Assembly (NCBI GenBank): GCA_023139225.1
Contig: JAGLNZ010000432.1
Location: 1 to 5,424, forward strand
Source of the DNA: Desulfobacula sp.
GTDB lineage: Bacteria > Desulfobacterota > Desulfobacteria > Desulfobacterales > Desulfobacteraceae
Direction: 5' to 3'
DNA: 5,424 nt
A program made the position numbers and the translations under genes. The notes beneath the pieces are model-generated. The model ran no database searches, was not told the origin of the DNA, and worked only from the letters and a program-made list of their open reading frames with translations. Position 1 is the stretch's first letter. Each line of letters starts with the position of its first letter. Below are positions 1-5,391 of this stretch, piece after piece.

Positions 1-71
1 ATTTCATTACGGATACTGCTGATTAACAAATGACTTTTCTCTATTGATTCTTTGATCTGTTCCATAATCAT
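1..71 (-). CDS. Unidentified protein, N-terminal fragment (runs off the left edge)
   Basis: An open frame reads leftwards from an ATG at 71-69 and stays open to the window edge, giving 23 codons that begin MIMEQIKESIEKSHLLISSI. A second in-frame ATG at 65-63 is an equally possible start. Neither has a strong Shine-Dalgarno; GGA lies about 5-8 nt before the first. The peptide is a charged amphipathic helix, too short to assign to a family. What supports it as a gene is the good promoter at 172-145 on the same strand, about 70 nt upstream with no other gene between. It follows the TetR gene in the same orientation, so it may be the repressor's target. Other short frames here close quickly. I do not recognise the product. 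Confidence 0.4.
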   Translation of the reverse strand, partial: MIMEQIKESIEKSHLLISSIRNE

Positions 72-96
72 TTATGTCCATATCATTTAAATTTAC

Positions 97-122
97 ACAA
101 TTTTTTCAAAACAAAAAATTGT
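97..122. repeat. AT-rich perfect inverted repeat (10-bp stem, 6-nt loop)
   Basis: ACAATTTTTT at 97-106 pairs exactly with AAAAAATTGT at 113-122 around the loop CAAAAC. Read on the plus strand it is followed by further T residues (to 127), so it resembles a weak intrinsic terminator for transcripts coming from the left. Read on the minus strand it lies in the presumed 5' leader of the edge gene, between its promoter and start codon, where it could act as a leader hairpin. The stem has only two G-C pairs, so its stability is modest. Confidence 0.4.
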
Positions 123-144
123 TTTTTAATAATGAATTTTAACT

Positions 145-172
145 AATATAGTACTGGCGGCTAAAGTGTCAA
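145..172 (-). promoter_or_regulatory. Sigma70-type promoter for the left-edge gene, with palindrome on the -10 box
   Basis: On the minus strand TTGACA (172-167, perfect -35 consensus) is followed after 16 nt by TATATT (150-145). Transcription would start near 138 and give a leader of about 65 nt before the ATG at 71. The -10 box lies inside an 11-nt palindrome, ACTAATATAGT at 142-152 on the plus strand, symmetric except for the central base. A palindrome over a -10 box, 55 bp beyond the end of a TetR-family gene, is where an operator for that repressor would be expected. The promoter match is seen in the sequence; the operator role is inference. Confidence 0.6.
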
Positions 173-206
173 GAAATGAAACAGGTAAGCAACGAGCCTT
201 AATTTC

Positions 207-824
207 TTACTTGTTTATAAGCTGGTCAGTGTAAAGAGATGAAGTGATCTTTATTACTTTTATAATATGACTTCTAATGGCTTTTTTATTCTTTAACGGA
301 TAATTGCGGAATGTCATTAAAATACCCGTTATTGATGCAATAAATGAGTGGGAATACATTCTTGCATTCTCATTTTTTACCCCGTGTCTTTTCAGAAGCT
401 GTTCAAAAAGATCAAAAAAAATCTTGGTGACCGAATCAAACTTACCCATAACAGGATTTTTCAGGTTATCTTTCAGCATTAAATACGCCATCATTTGAAA
501 CGTGGATTCATTTTCAAAGAGATGATCGACAAATTTTATGCCGAATTTTTCAATGCTTGCCGGTTTTTCCTTTTGCACCATTGATTTAAATTCTTTGCTG
601 GCAGAAGAAATATCCTGAAGAAACGCTTCATTAAATAATTCTTCCTGACTTGGAAAATATCTATAAATAGTTGCAGGAGAAATACCTGCCTCATTGGCGA
701 CCTCCCGCATGCCTACTTCAAAAAATGGCTTTTTTGCAAAAAGTGCCAACGCAGATTCAATGAGTATCTGTTTTCTTGCTTCCTTTTCCTTTTCTTTTAA
801 CTCTGCAAATCTAGATTCAGCCAC
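207..824 (-). CDS. TetR/AcrR-family transcriptional regulator
   Basis: A 205-residue protein of normal TetR-family length. Residues about 14-60 form the DNA-binding domain: a first helix (RKQILIESALALFA), then the helix-turn-helix at about 37-59 with the hallmark sequence REVANEAGISPATIYRYF and the usual following acidic helix (SQEELF). Residues about 65-205 are the all-helical ligand-binding and dimerisation part, which is poorly conserved in the family, so the inducer cannot be told. The start is GTG at 824-822: an in-frame TAA lies 9 nt upstream, the next Met is residue 39 inside the HTH, and AAGGG (839-835) serves as Shine-Dalgarno at 10-nt spacing. It lies 115 bp downstream of the chemoreceptor on the same strand and upstream of the partial edge gene, a plausible target. 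It most likely acts as a cytoplasmic repressor, as most of the family does. Confidence 0.93.
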   Translation of the reverse strand: MAESRFAELKEKEKEARKQILIESALALFAKKPFFEVGMREVANEAGISPATIYRYFPSQEELFNEAFLQDISSASKEFKSMVQKEKPASIEKFGIKFVDHLFENESTFQMMAYLMLKDNLKNPVMGKFDSVTKIFFDLFEQLLKRHGVKNENARMYSHSFIASITGILMTFRNYPLKNKKAIRSHIIKVIKITSSLYTDQLINK

Positions 825-838
825 GAATATTTAACCCT

Positions 839-926
839 TTCCTGTGCATATTATCGATTGAATAGTCATTTCCTTATCATTTGTTTAAGCATCTGACAAG
901 GCAAAAAACAACTCTATGCACAGGAA
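839..926 (-). repeat. 12-bp perfect inverted repeat flanking the tetR leader
   Basis: TTCCTGTGCATA at 839-850 and TATGCACAGGAA at 915-926 are exact inverse complements, separated by 64 nt. In a minus-strand transcript running through from the chemoreceptor gene, the two arms could pair. The 3' arm ends at 839, directly against the presumed ribosome binding site AAGGG (839-835) of the TetR gene. A transcript started inside the 64-nt loop would lack the 5' arm. The arms could instead be paired protein-binding sites. The stretch 825-939 contains no coding frame that I credit, and no convincing -35/-10 pair; GATAAT at 857-852 (minus strand) is the best -10-like sequence. Confidence 0.6.
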
Positions 927-939
927 CAAAAAATCGGGT

Positions 940-2658
940 CTAAACCTTAAAAGTCTGCACTATTTTTTTCATTTCCTCTGCCAGGGAGCTCATTTGATCC
1001 GCACTCTCCATGACAAGGTCACTGCTGTGTTTCATCTGATCCGTGGCTGAATTGACACTCCCGATATCCCGGGTGATGTTTTCCGCAACATGGGAACCCT
1101 GGTTGACATTTTCATTGGCCTCCTGGATACCCAGGGACAGGCTTGAAATATTACTGACAATCTCCTGTGTGGCAGCCGATTGCTGGGTTACTGCGGCGGC
1201 AATGGTGGAAACGATTTCATTGACATCCTTGATAACACCGGAAACTTCTTTGATTGAACTCACAGTGGAATCTGTATTATTCTGGACATTATCGATCTGC
1301 TCCCTGATATCTTTTGTAGCAGCAACAGTCTGGTTGGCCAGCTCCTTGATCTCATTTGCAACAACAGCAAAGCCTTTGCCTGCTTCTCCGGCCCTTGCCG
1401 CTTCAATGGTTGCATTCAGTGCTAAAAGATTGGTCTGGTCTGATATTTCCGTAATGGTGTCCGTCACCTTGCCAATGGATTGAGCCGCCTTATTTAATAC
1501 GGACATGCTCTGTTCCGCTTCAGATGTTTTAGCAGCTGCTTCGTCGGAGATACTTCTTGCCTTTTCTGCATTCTGGGCAATCTCGTTGATGGTGGCATTC
1601 ATTTCTTCTGCTGCGGAAGCCACCATGGCTGCATTGGCAGAAGACTCTTCCATGGCTGCTGCAACAGAAGAAAGGTTTGAATTCATCTCTTCTGCCGCCT
1701 TGGCAACATTTCCTGTCATATCTGAGGTAGAGTTTGCATTTCCGGTCATATCCGTTGCAACAGTAACCAATTCAGTGGAAGAACTGTCTATTTTTTCCGA
1801 ATCCCCGGACAACTGCTGGATAATTTTTTGCAGTTTTTCCATAAAAAGATTGAACAGGTCCCCCAGTGTTGCCAGTTCATCCCTGGAATTTATTTTTATT
1901 CTCTTGGTCAAATCCCCTTCGCCCTTGGCAACATCTTCAAAATTGACAATCATGGCGTTGAGAGAGGAACCAATACCAAATATAATGATCAGGCAAAGCG
2001 CGGCAATACCCACAAAAATAAGCCCGGCAATAATAACCATACGAATGGTCAATGTTTTAACTTTTGAATTAATTTCATTACTGATTTCAGTTTTGATTGC
2101 TTCAACATTATCGATATAAACCCCTGTTCCTAACCAGTATTTGCTTCCGGGAATCATTTCAGCATATGACAATTTAGAAGTCAGGCCGGCTCCTGGTTTT
2201 TCCCAGACATATTGAACAAATCCACCGCCTTTTTTAACTTCTTCATATAATGCTTTCATAAAAAGAAAACCATTCTTATCTTCCAGGTTTTCCAAATTCT
2301 TTCCAATCAATTTATCCGAGATATGCCCAACTGTTATCAACTCATTGAAAACAAAAAAATAACCGGACTTGTCCTCTTCATACCTAATTCCTTTTAGTTC
2401 CTTTCTAATCAGGGCAACTCTTTCCTTATCGTTTTCAACATCCTTAATGACATTGGACAAAGCTACAGCCATGGAATGGGTTGCAACCTTGATTTTGTCT
2501 TTCTGGGCTTCCAGCATGACCTGGCCGGTTTTTTCAATGGCAAGATCCCGTGCCTTATTACTGGTGTTAACGGCAAACCAGACCATGAGGAGAAAAAGAA
2601 CCAGAATGGAAACAATAATTAAATACATTCTTCCTTTAATGCTGAAACGATTTAACAT
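940..2658 (-). CDS. Methyl-accepting chemotaxis protein with a single periplasmic Cache (sCache_2-type) domain
   Basis: A 572-residue chemoreceptor with the standard layout. TM1 spans about 12-30. A periplasmic sensor at about 36-195 has the Cache_2 marks: SGYFFVFN near 98-105, [14 protein letters not shown] near 117-130, [13 protein letters not shown] near 144-156 and [20 protein letters not shown] near 164-183. TM2 spans about 206-229 and HAMP about 230-283 (GEGDLTKRI). The cytoplasmic signalling coiled coil runs to the C-terminus, with its hairpin tip at about 404-425 ([18 protein letters not shown]), the conserved CheA/CheW contact region. Glu/Gln/Ala-rich helices on either side carry likely methylation sites. 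There is no C-terminal CheR/CheB-tethering pentapeptide. Cache_2 receptors often bind small organic acids, but the ligand is unknown here. The ATG start has an ideal AGGAGG (2670-2665) 6 nt away. It is divergent from the phosphagen-kinase unit; no che genes are in view. Confidence 0.96.
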   Translation of the reverse strand: MLNRFSIKGRMYLIIVSILVLFLLMVWFAVNTSNKARDLAIEKTGQVMLEAQKDKIKVATHSMAVALSNVIKDVENDKERVALIRKELKGIRYEEDKSGYFFVFNELITVGHISDKLIGKNLENLEDKNGFLFMKALYEEVKKGGGFVQYVWEKPGAGLTSKLSYAEMIPGSKYWLGTGVYIDNVEAIKTEISNEINSKVKTLTIRMVIIAGLIFVGIAALCLIIIFGIGSSLNAMIVNFEDVAKGEGDLTKRIKINSRDELATLGDLFNLFMEKLQKIIQQLSGDSEKIDSSSTELVTVATDMTGNANSTSDMTGNVAKAAEEMNSNLSSVAAAMEESSANAAMVASAAEEMNATINEIAQNAEKARSISDEAAAKTSEAEQSMSVLNKAAQSIGKVTDTITEISDQTNLLALNATIEAARAGEAGKGFAVVANEIKELANQTVAATKDIREQIDNVQNNTDSTVSSIKEVSGVIKDVNEIVSTIAAAVTQQSAATQEIVSNISSLSLGIQEANENVNQGSHVAENITRDIGSVNSATDQMKHSSDLVMESADQMSSLAEEMKKIVQTFKV

Positions 2659-2766
2659 AAAAAACCTCCTGTAAATAAAACATGAAATGACTTAGTCCTC
2701 ATGGCAAATTTTGCAATTTCAATAGTAGCAGGTGCTTCAGGATAACAAATAATTTAGGGCAATAAA

Positions 2767-2818
2767 TGAATTGAGTAATCTTAAAAACTTAAAAAAAAAT
2801 TGACAAGTTGAATTGAGT
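2767..2818. repeat. 10-bp direct repeat in the divergent intergenic region
   Basis: TGAATTGAGT occurs at 2767-2776 and again at 2809-2818, start-to-start 42 bp, close to four turns of B-DNA, so both copies lie on the same face. The second copy overlaps the -35 region of the upstream rightward promoter. This could be a pair of activator or repressor sites serving the chemoreceptor, the kinase unit or both. With an AT-rich background, chance remains possible. Confidence 0.3.
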
Positions 2819-2836
2819 CCTATTTTCGCATATTCT
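2808..2836 (+). promoter_or_regulatory. Upstream sigma70-like promoter of the kinase unit
   Basis: TTGAAT (2808-2813), 17 nt, TATTCT (2831-2836). A perfect TTGACA at 2800-2805 lies just before it and could pair with TATTTT (2821-2826) at a short 15-nt spacing. Either would give a leader of roughly 85-95 nt before the start at 2928. This is consensus matching only. Confidence 0.4.
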
Positions 2837-2864
2837 GCTTAAAAATCAAGAACAAATGCAGATA

Positions 2865-2893
2865 TTGACGATTCTTTTGGTAATTGATATATA
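2865..2893 (+). promoter_or_regulatory. Proximal sigma70-like promoter of the Cys4 protein-phosphagen kinase unit
   Basis: TTGACG (2865-2870) is followed after an ideal 17-nt spacer by TATATA (2888-2893). Transcription would begin near 2900, giving a leader of about 28 nt that is almost entirely A and T and has no Shine-Dalgarno sequence before the ATG at 2928. This is the best-spaced promoter in the region and the probable main one for the two genes downstream. Confidence 0.55.
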
Positions 2894-2927
2894 TACATTT
2901 TAATTAAAATACAAAAAAAAATTATTT

Positions 2928-3113
2928 ATGGAAAATATTATTAATAGAGATTTATTTGATTTTGAAATCGGGTACTTAATCAAAAGTCCCTGCCTCAATT
3001 GTGAGAACAAATCCCAGCTTCCAAAATGTCATGCAGACTGCATTATTCTGGACAAAATCCAGACAACACTTGCAAGGGGAATCTCATCCCAGTCTTCCTC
3101 TTATGAAAGTTGA
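2928..3113 (+). CDS. Small Cys4 (zinc-binding-like) protein upstream of the phosphagen kinase
   Basis: A 61-residue protein with an acidic/hydrophobic N-terminus (about 1-20), then a four-cysteine cluster C22-x2-C25-x8-C34-x3-C38, a short helix-like stretch (IILDKIQTTLA, 39-49) and a Ser-rich tail. The spacing suits one structural metal site, probably zinc; this is inference. No signal peptide or membrane segment is visible, so it should be cytoplasmic. The ATG lacks a Shine-Dalgarno and sits in an A/T-only leader, so translation may rely on unstructured mRNA. It ends TGA at 3111-3113, immediately followed in the same frame by the ATG of the kinase, so the two are almost surely cotranscribed and translationally coupled. 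The CPxxC-like pattern and conserved-looking LPKC suggest a real gene rather than chance. I have no established function for it; a kinase partner or regulator is the attractive reading. Confidence 0.72.
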   Translation: MENIINRDLFDFEIGYLIKSPCLNCENKSQLPKCHADCIILDKIQTTLARGISSQSSSYES

Positions 3114-4142
3114 ATGCTTTTGAATCCATCTGTTTTTCCTAAAGAATCCAATTGTCTTGTAAAAAAATATTTATCACAAAAAATTTATAAAGCACTTAAA
3201 CCTGTGAAGACTGATTCAGGGTTTACCCTGGCACAGGCCATTCATTCCGGGATAAAAAATCAAGACAGCTCCATTGGGATCTATGCCGGGGATGCACAGT
3301 CCTATGATACGTTTTCGCCTCTTTTTGATCCGGTTATCCATGAATACCATGGATTTTCAAAAAACATAAATCATAAATCAAACATCGGTCAGATCAGTCT
3401 TCCCATTCTTGATCCTGAAGGAAAATATATTAAGTCCACAAGGATAAGAGTGGCAAGGAATCTTAAAGGATTCAGCTTTCCCTGTCACATTACTTTATCC
3501 CGGCGCCGCGAACTTGAAAAAAAAATTATGGCTTGCTTAACCCTGTTAAAAAATAATCTTAAAGGAAAATATTATTCCTTTAACCATGTCAGTGAAAAAG
3601 AATTGGAGCGGCTTAAAAAGGAAAACCTGATCTTTGAAAAAGGAGACCGGTTTCAGGATGCAGCAGGAATCAATTCTGATTTCCCCAAATGCAGGGGCGT
3701 ATTTCACTCGTTTGATAAACAATTTGTGGTCTGGGTCAACGAGGAAGATCACTTAAGGATCATCAGCCTTGAAAAAACATCAGATATTTCTAGTGTTTTT
3801 AACCGTCTTGCAAAAGCACTGCCCATATTAAAGCAAAACCTTGATTTTGCATGGAACAACACCTATGGGTACCTGGCGTCCTGTCCTACAAACATCGGTA
3901 CATCCATGAGAGCCGGCGTACATATTCAACTTAAAAAATTTGAACAAAATAAAGATCTTCTCCATAATCTTGCCCAGGCCTATCATCTCCAAATCCGGGG
4001 AACCTGCGGGGAAAAAACAAAGATCAGGCATGCTGTGTTTGATATCAGCAACCGCCAAAGGCTTGGAATTTCAGAATCCGAGATCATTCAAAATCTTCAT
4101 GCCGGACTTTTATCCATCATAACGGCTGAAAAAAACCTTTGA
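3114..4142 (+). CDS. Phosphagen (ATP:guanidino) kinase, arginine kinase-like
   Basis: This 342-residue enzyme should transfer phosphate reversibly between ATP and a guanidino compound, most likely arginine, as a cytoplasmic energy buffer. The helical N-terminal domain (about 10-90) contains DSSIGIYAGDAQSYDTF (51-67), the guanidino-specificity region, short as in arginine kinases; it argues against McsB-type protein-arginine kinases, which lack this domain. The catalytic domain (about 105-342) keeps, by my alignment to Limulus arginine kinase at a constant offset of 14, phosphate-binding R110, R112, R215, R266 and R295, substrate-binding E211 and E300, and reactive C257 in CPTNIGTSMR. Other signatures are NEEDHLRIIS (209-218) and DISNRQRLG (310-318). 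The flexible loop reads RGTCGEKTK, with C298 where the animal enzyme has Arg. The start abuts the stop of the Cys4 gene in the same frame and lacks a strong Shine-Dalgarno, implying coupling. Family membership is secure; arginine versus taurocyamine or another guanidine is not settled. Confidence 0.93.
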   Translation: MLLNPSVFPKESNCLVKKYLSQKIYKALKPVKTDSGFTLAQAIHSGIKNQDSSIGIYAGDAQSYDTFSPLFDPVIHEYHGFSKNINHKSNIGQISLPILDPEGKYIKSTRIRVARNLKGFSFPCHITLSRRRELEKKIMACLTLLKNNLKGKYYSFNHVSEKELERLKKENLIFEKGDRFQDAAGINSDFPKCRGVFHSFDKQFVVWVNEEDHLRIISLEKTSDISSVFNRLAKALPILKQNLDFAWNNTYGYLASCPTNIGTSMRAGVHIQLKKFEQNKDLLHNLAQAYHLQIRGTCGEKTKIRHAVFDISNRQRLGISESEIIQNLHAGLLSIITAEKNL

Positions 4143-4156
4143 AGCTATCCCCTTCC

Positions 4157-4187
4157 AAATTTTTGGCATAAAAAATGCAAAAAATTT
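4157..4187 (+). repeat. AT-rich hairpin between the kinase and msrAB genes
   Basis: The arms 4157-4169 (AAATTTTTGGCAT) and 4175-4187 (ATGCAAAAAATTT) pair over 12 of 13 positions around a five-A loop. It lies 15 nt after the kinase stop. With few G-C pairs and no clean T-run behind it, it would be only a weak terminator, perhaps giving partial readthrough into msrAB. The same sequence also holds a possible promoter for msrAB: TTGGCA (4163-4168), 17 nt, TTAATA (4186-4191). I cannot tell which role, if either, is real. Confidence 0.4.
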
Positions 4188-4232
4188 AATAAAGTTTAAT
4201 TTAGACTGTAACTACTTTTTAAAGGTGACGGC

Positions 4233-5327
4233 ATGAAAATACTAAAAATGATTTATTGGATCATAGCCTTATCAATTGTTACGGGCATTTTGGTTCTTAC
4301 AAATAACGGATTTACAAATAAGTCAGAGGAGAGCACCATGGATAACAAAAATCAAAAAACTGAAATCGCTACCTTTGCAGGCGGTTGTTTCTGGTGCCAG
4401 GAATCGTCTTTTGCAGGACTTGACGGTGTTCTAAATGTCATCTCAGGCTATACCGGCGGGCATACGATCCACCCAAGCTATGAGCAGGTCACGTCCGGGA
4501 CAACAGGGCATTATGAGGCGGTACAGGTGACATTTAATCCAAATATCATCACATACCAGGAGCTGGTCAAATTTTTTTTTCAGCAGATTGATCCCACCGA
4601 TGCTGACGGTTCGTTTGTTGACAGGGGTAGCCAGTACAGATCTGCAATTTTCTACCATAATGAGACTCAAAAGAAAGAGGGGGAAAAAATTATAGAACAA
4701 ATTAATAATTCAAAAAATTTTAATGGACCTGTAGCCACACAGATTCTTGAATTGGAAAAATTCTATGAGGCAGAAATGTATCACCAGGATTACCATAAAA
4801 AAAATCCCATCCGCTACAAATTTTACCGGGCAGGCACAGGAAGGGATGCTTTTATTAAAAAAAATCAAAAAAAGTTTGAACAGATATTTAATTCATACAG
4901 ACCGTCAAAGGATCGTCTTAAAGAAAAACTGACCCCGCTTCAATATAAGGTCACCAGGCAGAACGGAACTGAACCACCCTTTGACAATGAGTATTGGGAC
5001 AACAAACAAGAAGGTATTTATGTGGATATTATTTCCAATGAGCCCTTGTTCTCATCACGGGACAAATTTGTTTCAGGCACTGGATGGCCAAGCTTTACAA
5101 AGCCTATCGCAAAGGAATCCGCCCGGGAAATAGAAGACAACAGCCTGTTTATGAAAAGAGTTGAGGTCAGAAGCAAAAAGGCAGATTCACATCTTGGCCA
5201 TGTATTTAGTGACGGCCCGAAACCAACCGGATTAAGGTATTGTATCAATTCGGCATCATTAAGGTTTATCCCAAAAGAAAACCTTGAAAAAGAAGGGTTT
5301 AAAAATCTTTTACGCTTATTTGACTAA
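4233..5327 (+). CDS. msrAB: Bifunctional peptide-methionine sulfoxide reductase MsrA-MsrB, membrane-anchored or exported
   Basis: A 364-residue fusion that reduces both stereoisomers of methionine sulfoxide in proteins. Residues 7-22 are hydrophobic after two lysines: a signal peptide or membrane anchor, without a lipobox, pointing to the periplasm. The MsrA domain (about 44-205, S-epimer) has the catalytic GCFWCQE (Cys52), [13 protein letters not shown] (87-99), [10 protein letters not shown] (131-140) and [11 protein letters not shown] (177-187). The MsrB domain (about 230-355, R-epimer) has [14 protein letters not shown] (281-288), [10 protein letters not shown] and the catalytic [11 protein letters not shown] (Cys337). 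MsrB lacks the four zinc cysteines and has Thr283 where many MsrBs carry the resolving cysteine. C52, C55 and C337 are the only cysteines. The ATG follows AAAGGTGA (4221-4228). An internal ATG at Met36 also has a good Shine-Dalgarno. No fused thioredoxin domain, unlike Neisseria PilB. The family call is secure. Confidence 0.96.
   Translation: MKILKMIYWIIALSIVTGILVLTNNGFTNKSEESTMDNKNQKTEIATFAGGCFWCQESSFAGLDGVLNVISGYTGGHTIHPSYEQVTSGTTGHYEAVQVTFNPNIITYQELVKFFFQQIDPTDADGSFVDRGSQYRSAIFYHNETQKKEGEKIIEQINNSKNFNGPVATQILELEKFYEAEMYHQDYHKKNPIRYKFYRAGTGRDAFIKKNQKKFEQIFNSYRPSKDRLKEKLTPLQYKVTRQNGTEPPFDNEYWDNKQEGIYVDIISNEPLFSSRDKFVSGTGWPSFTKPIAKESAREIEDNSLFMKRVEVRSKKADSHLGHVFSDGPKPTGLRYCINSASLRFIPKENLEKEGFKNLLRLFD
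4327..4340 (+). promoter_or_regulatory. Internal ribosome binding site and alternative start in msrAB
   Basis: AGGAG (4327-4331) lies 6 nt before an in-frame ATG (4338-4340, Met36 of the long form). A start here would drop the hydrophobic N-terminus but leave both catalytic domains whole, giving a cytoplasmic 329-residue enzyme. The site is as good as that of the long form. The sequence fits two products in two compartments, or a misplaced upstream start. Confidence 0.5.
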
Positions 5328-5344
5328 GCAGCACCTTTAAAAGC

Positions 5345-5389
5345 AAAAAAACTCCTGCCGGCCGGTAGTATTAAAAAGGACGGCAGGAG
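5345..5389 (-). terminator. Intrinsic terminator, strong on the minus strand
   Basis: CTCCTGCCG (5352-5360) and CGGCAGGAG (5381-5389) form a perfect 9-bp GC-rich stem around a 20-nt loop. On the plus strand seven A residues (5345-5351) precede it, which on the minus strand is a stem followed at once by seven U. That is a textbook terminator for a leftward transcript entering from beyond the right edge. On the plus strand the stem may still slow polymerase after msrAB but has no T-run directly behind it. Confidence 0.75.
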
Positions 5390-5391
5390 AA

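Noticed and set aside
881..899. TTGT...ACAA dyad as a TetR autoregulatory operator
   Set aside because: Only four matching bases per arm in AT-rich DNA; not distinguishable from chance.
1720..1755. Duplicated DMTGN segment in the chemoreceptor (residues 303-318) as a recent repeat
   Set aside because: The two copies are short and consistent with the heptad-like pattern of the coiled coil; nothing suggests a recent duplication.
1043..2119. Long plus-strand open frames (1043-1483 and 1505-2119) opposite the chemoreceptor
   Set aside because: They are antisense shadows of the repetitive Ala/Ser/Glu-rich coiled-coil codons; their translations show no domain and have no credible ribosome site, whereas the minus strand encodes a complete MCP.
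2701..2717. TGGCAAATTTTGCA as a sigma54 (-24/-12) promoter
   Set aside because: The GG-to-GC spacing is 8 nt rather than the required 10, so it does not fit sigma54; the 11-nt palindrome GCAAATTTTGC (2704-2714) is too short to call an operator.
2722..2748. Minus-strand promoter for the chemoreceptor: TTGTTA, 15 nt, TACTAT
   Set aside because: Both boxes match only 4 of 6 and the spacing is short; no FliA (sigma28) type sequence was found either, so the chemoreceptor promoter is left unassigned.
3111..3160. Selenocysteine at the UGA between the Cys4 gene and the kinase
   Set aside because: No clear SECIS-like stem-loop follows the UGA, and the kinase N-terminal domain is complete from the following ATG.
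3336..3354. 7-bp hairpin (ATCCATG / CATGGAT) inside the kinase gene
   Set aside because: It encodes the conserved VIHEYHG segment of the family, so the codons explain the symmetry.
3546..4058. Minus-strand open frames within the phosphagen kinase gene
   Set aside because: They overlap a well-conserved kinase throughout, show no recognisable domain and have no promoter of their own.
3114..4142. McsB-type protein-arginine kinase
   Set aside because: The protein carries the full N-terminal phosphagen-kinase domain and specificity loop, which McsB proteins lack.
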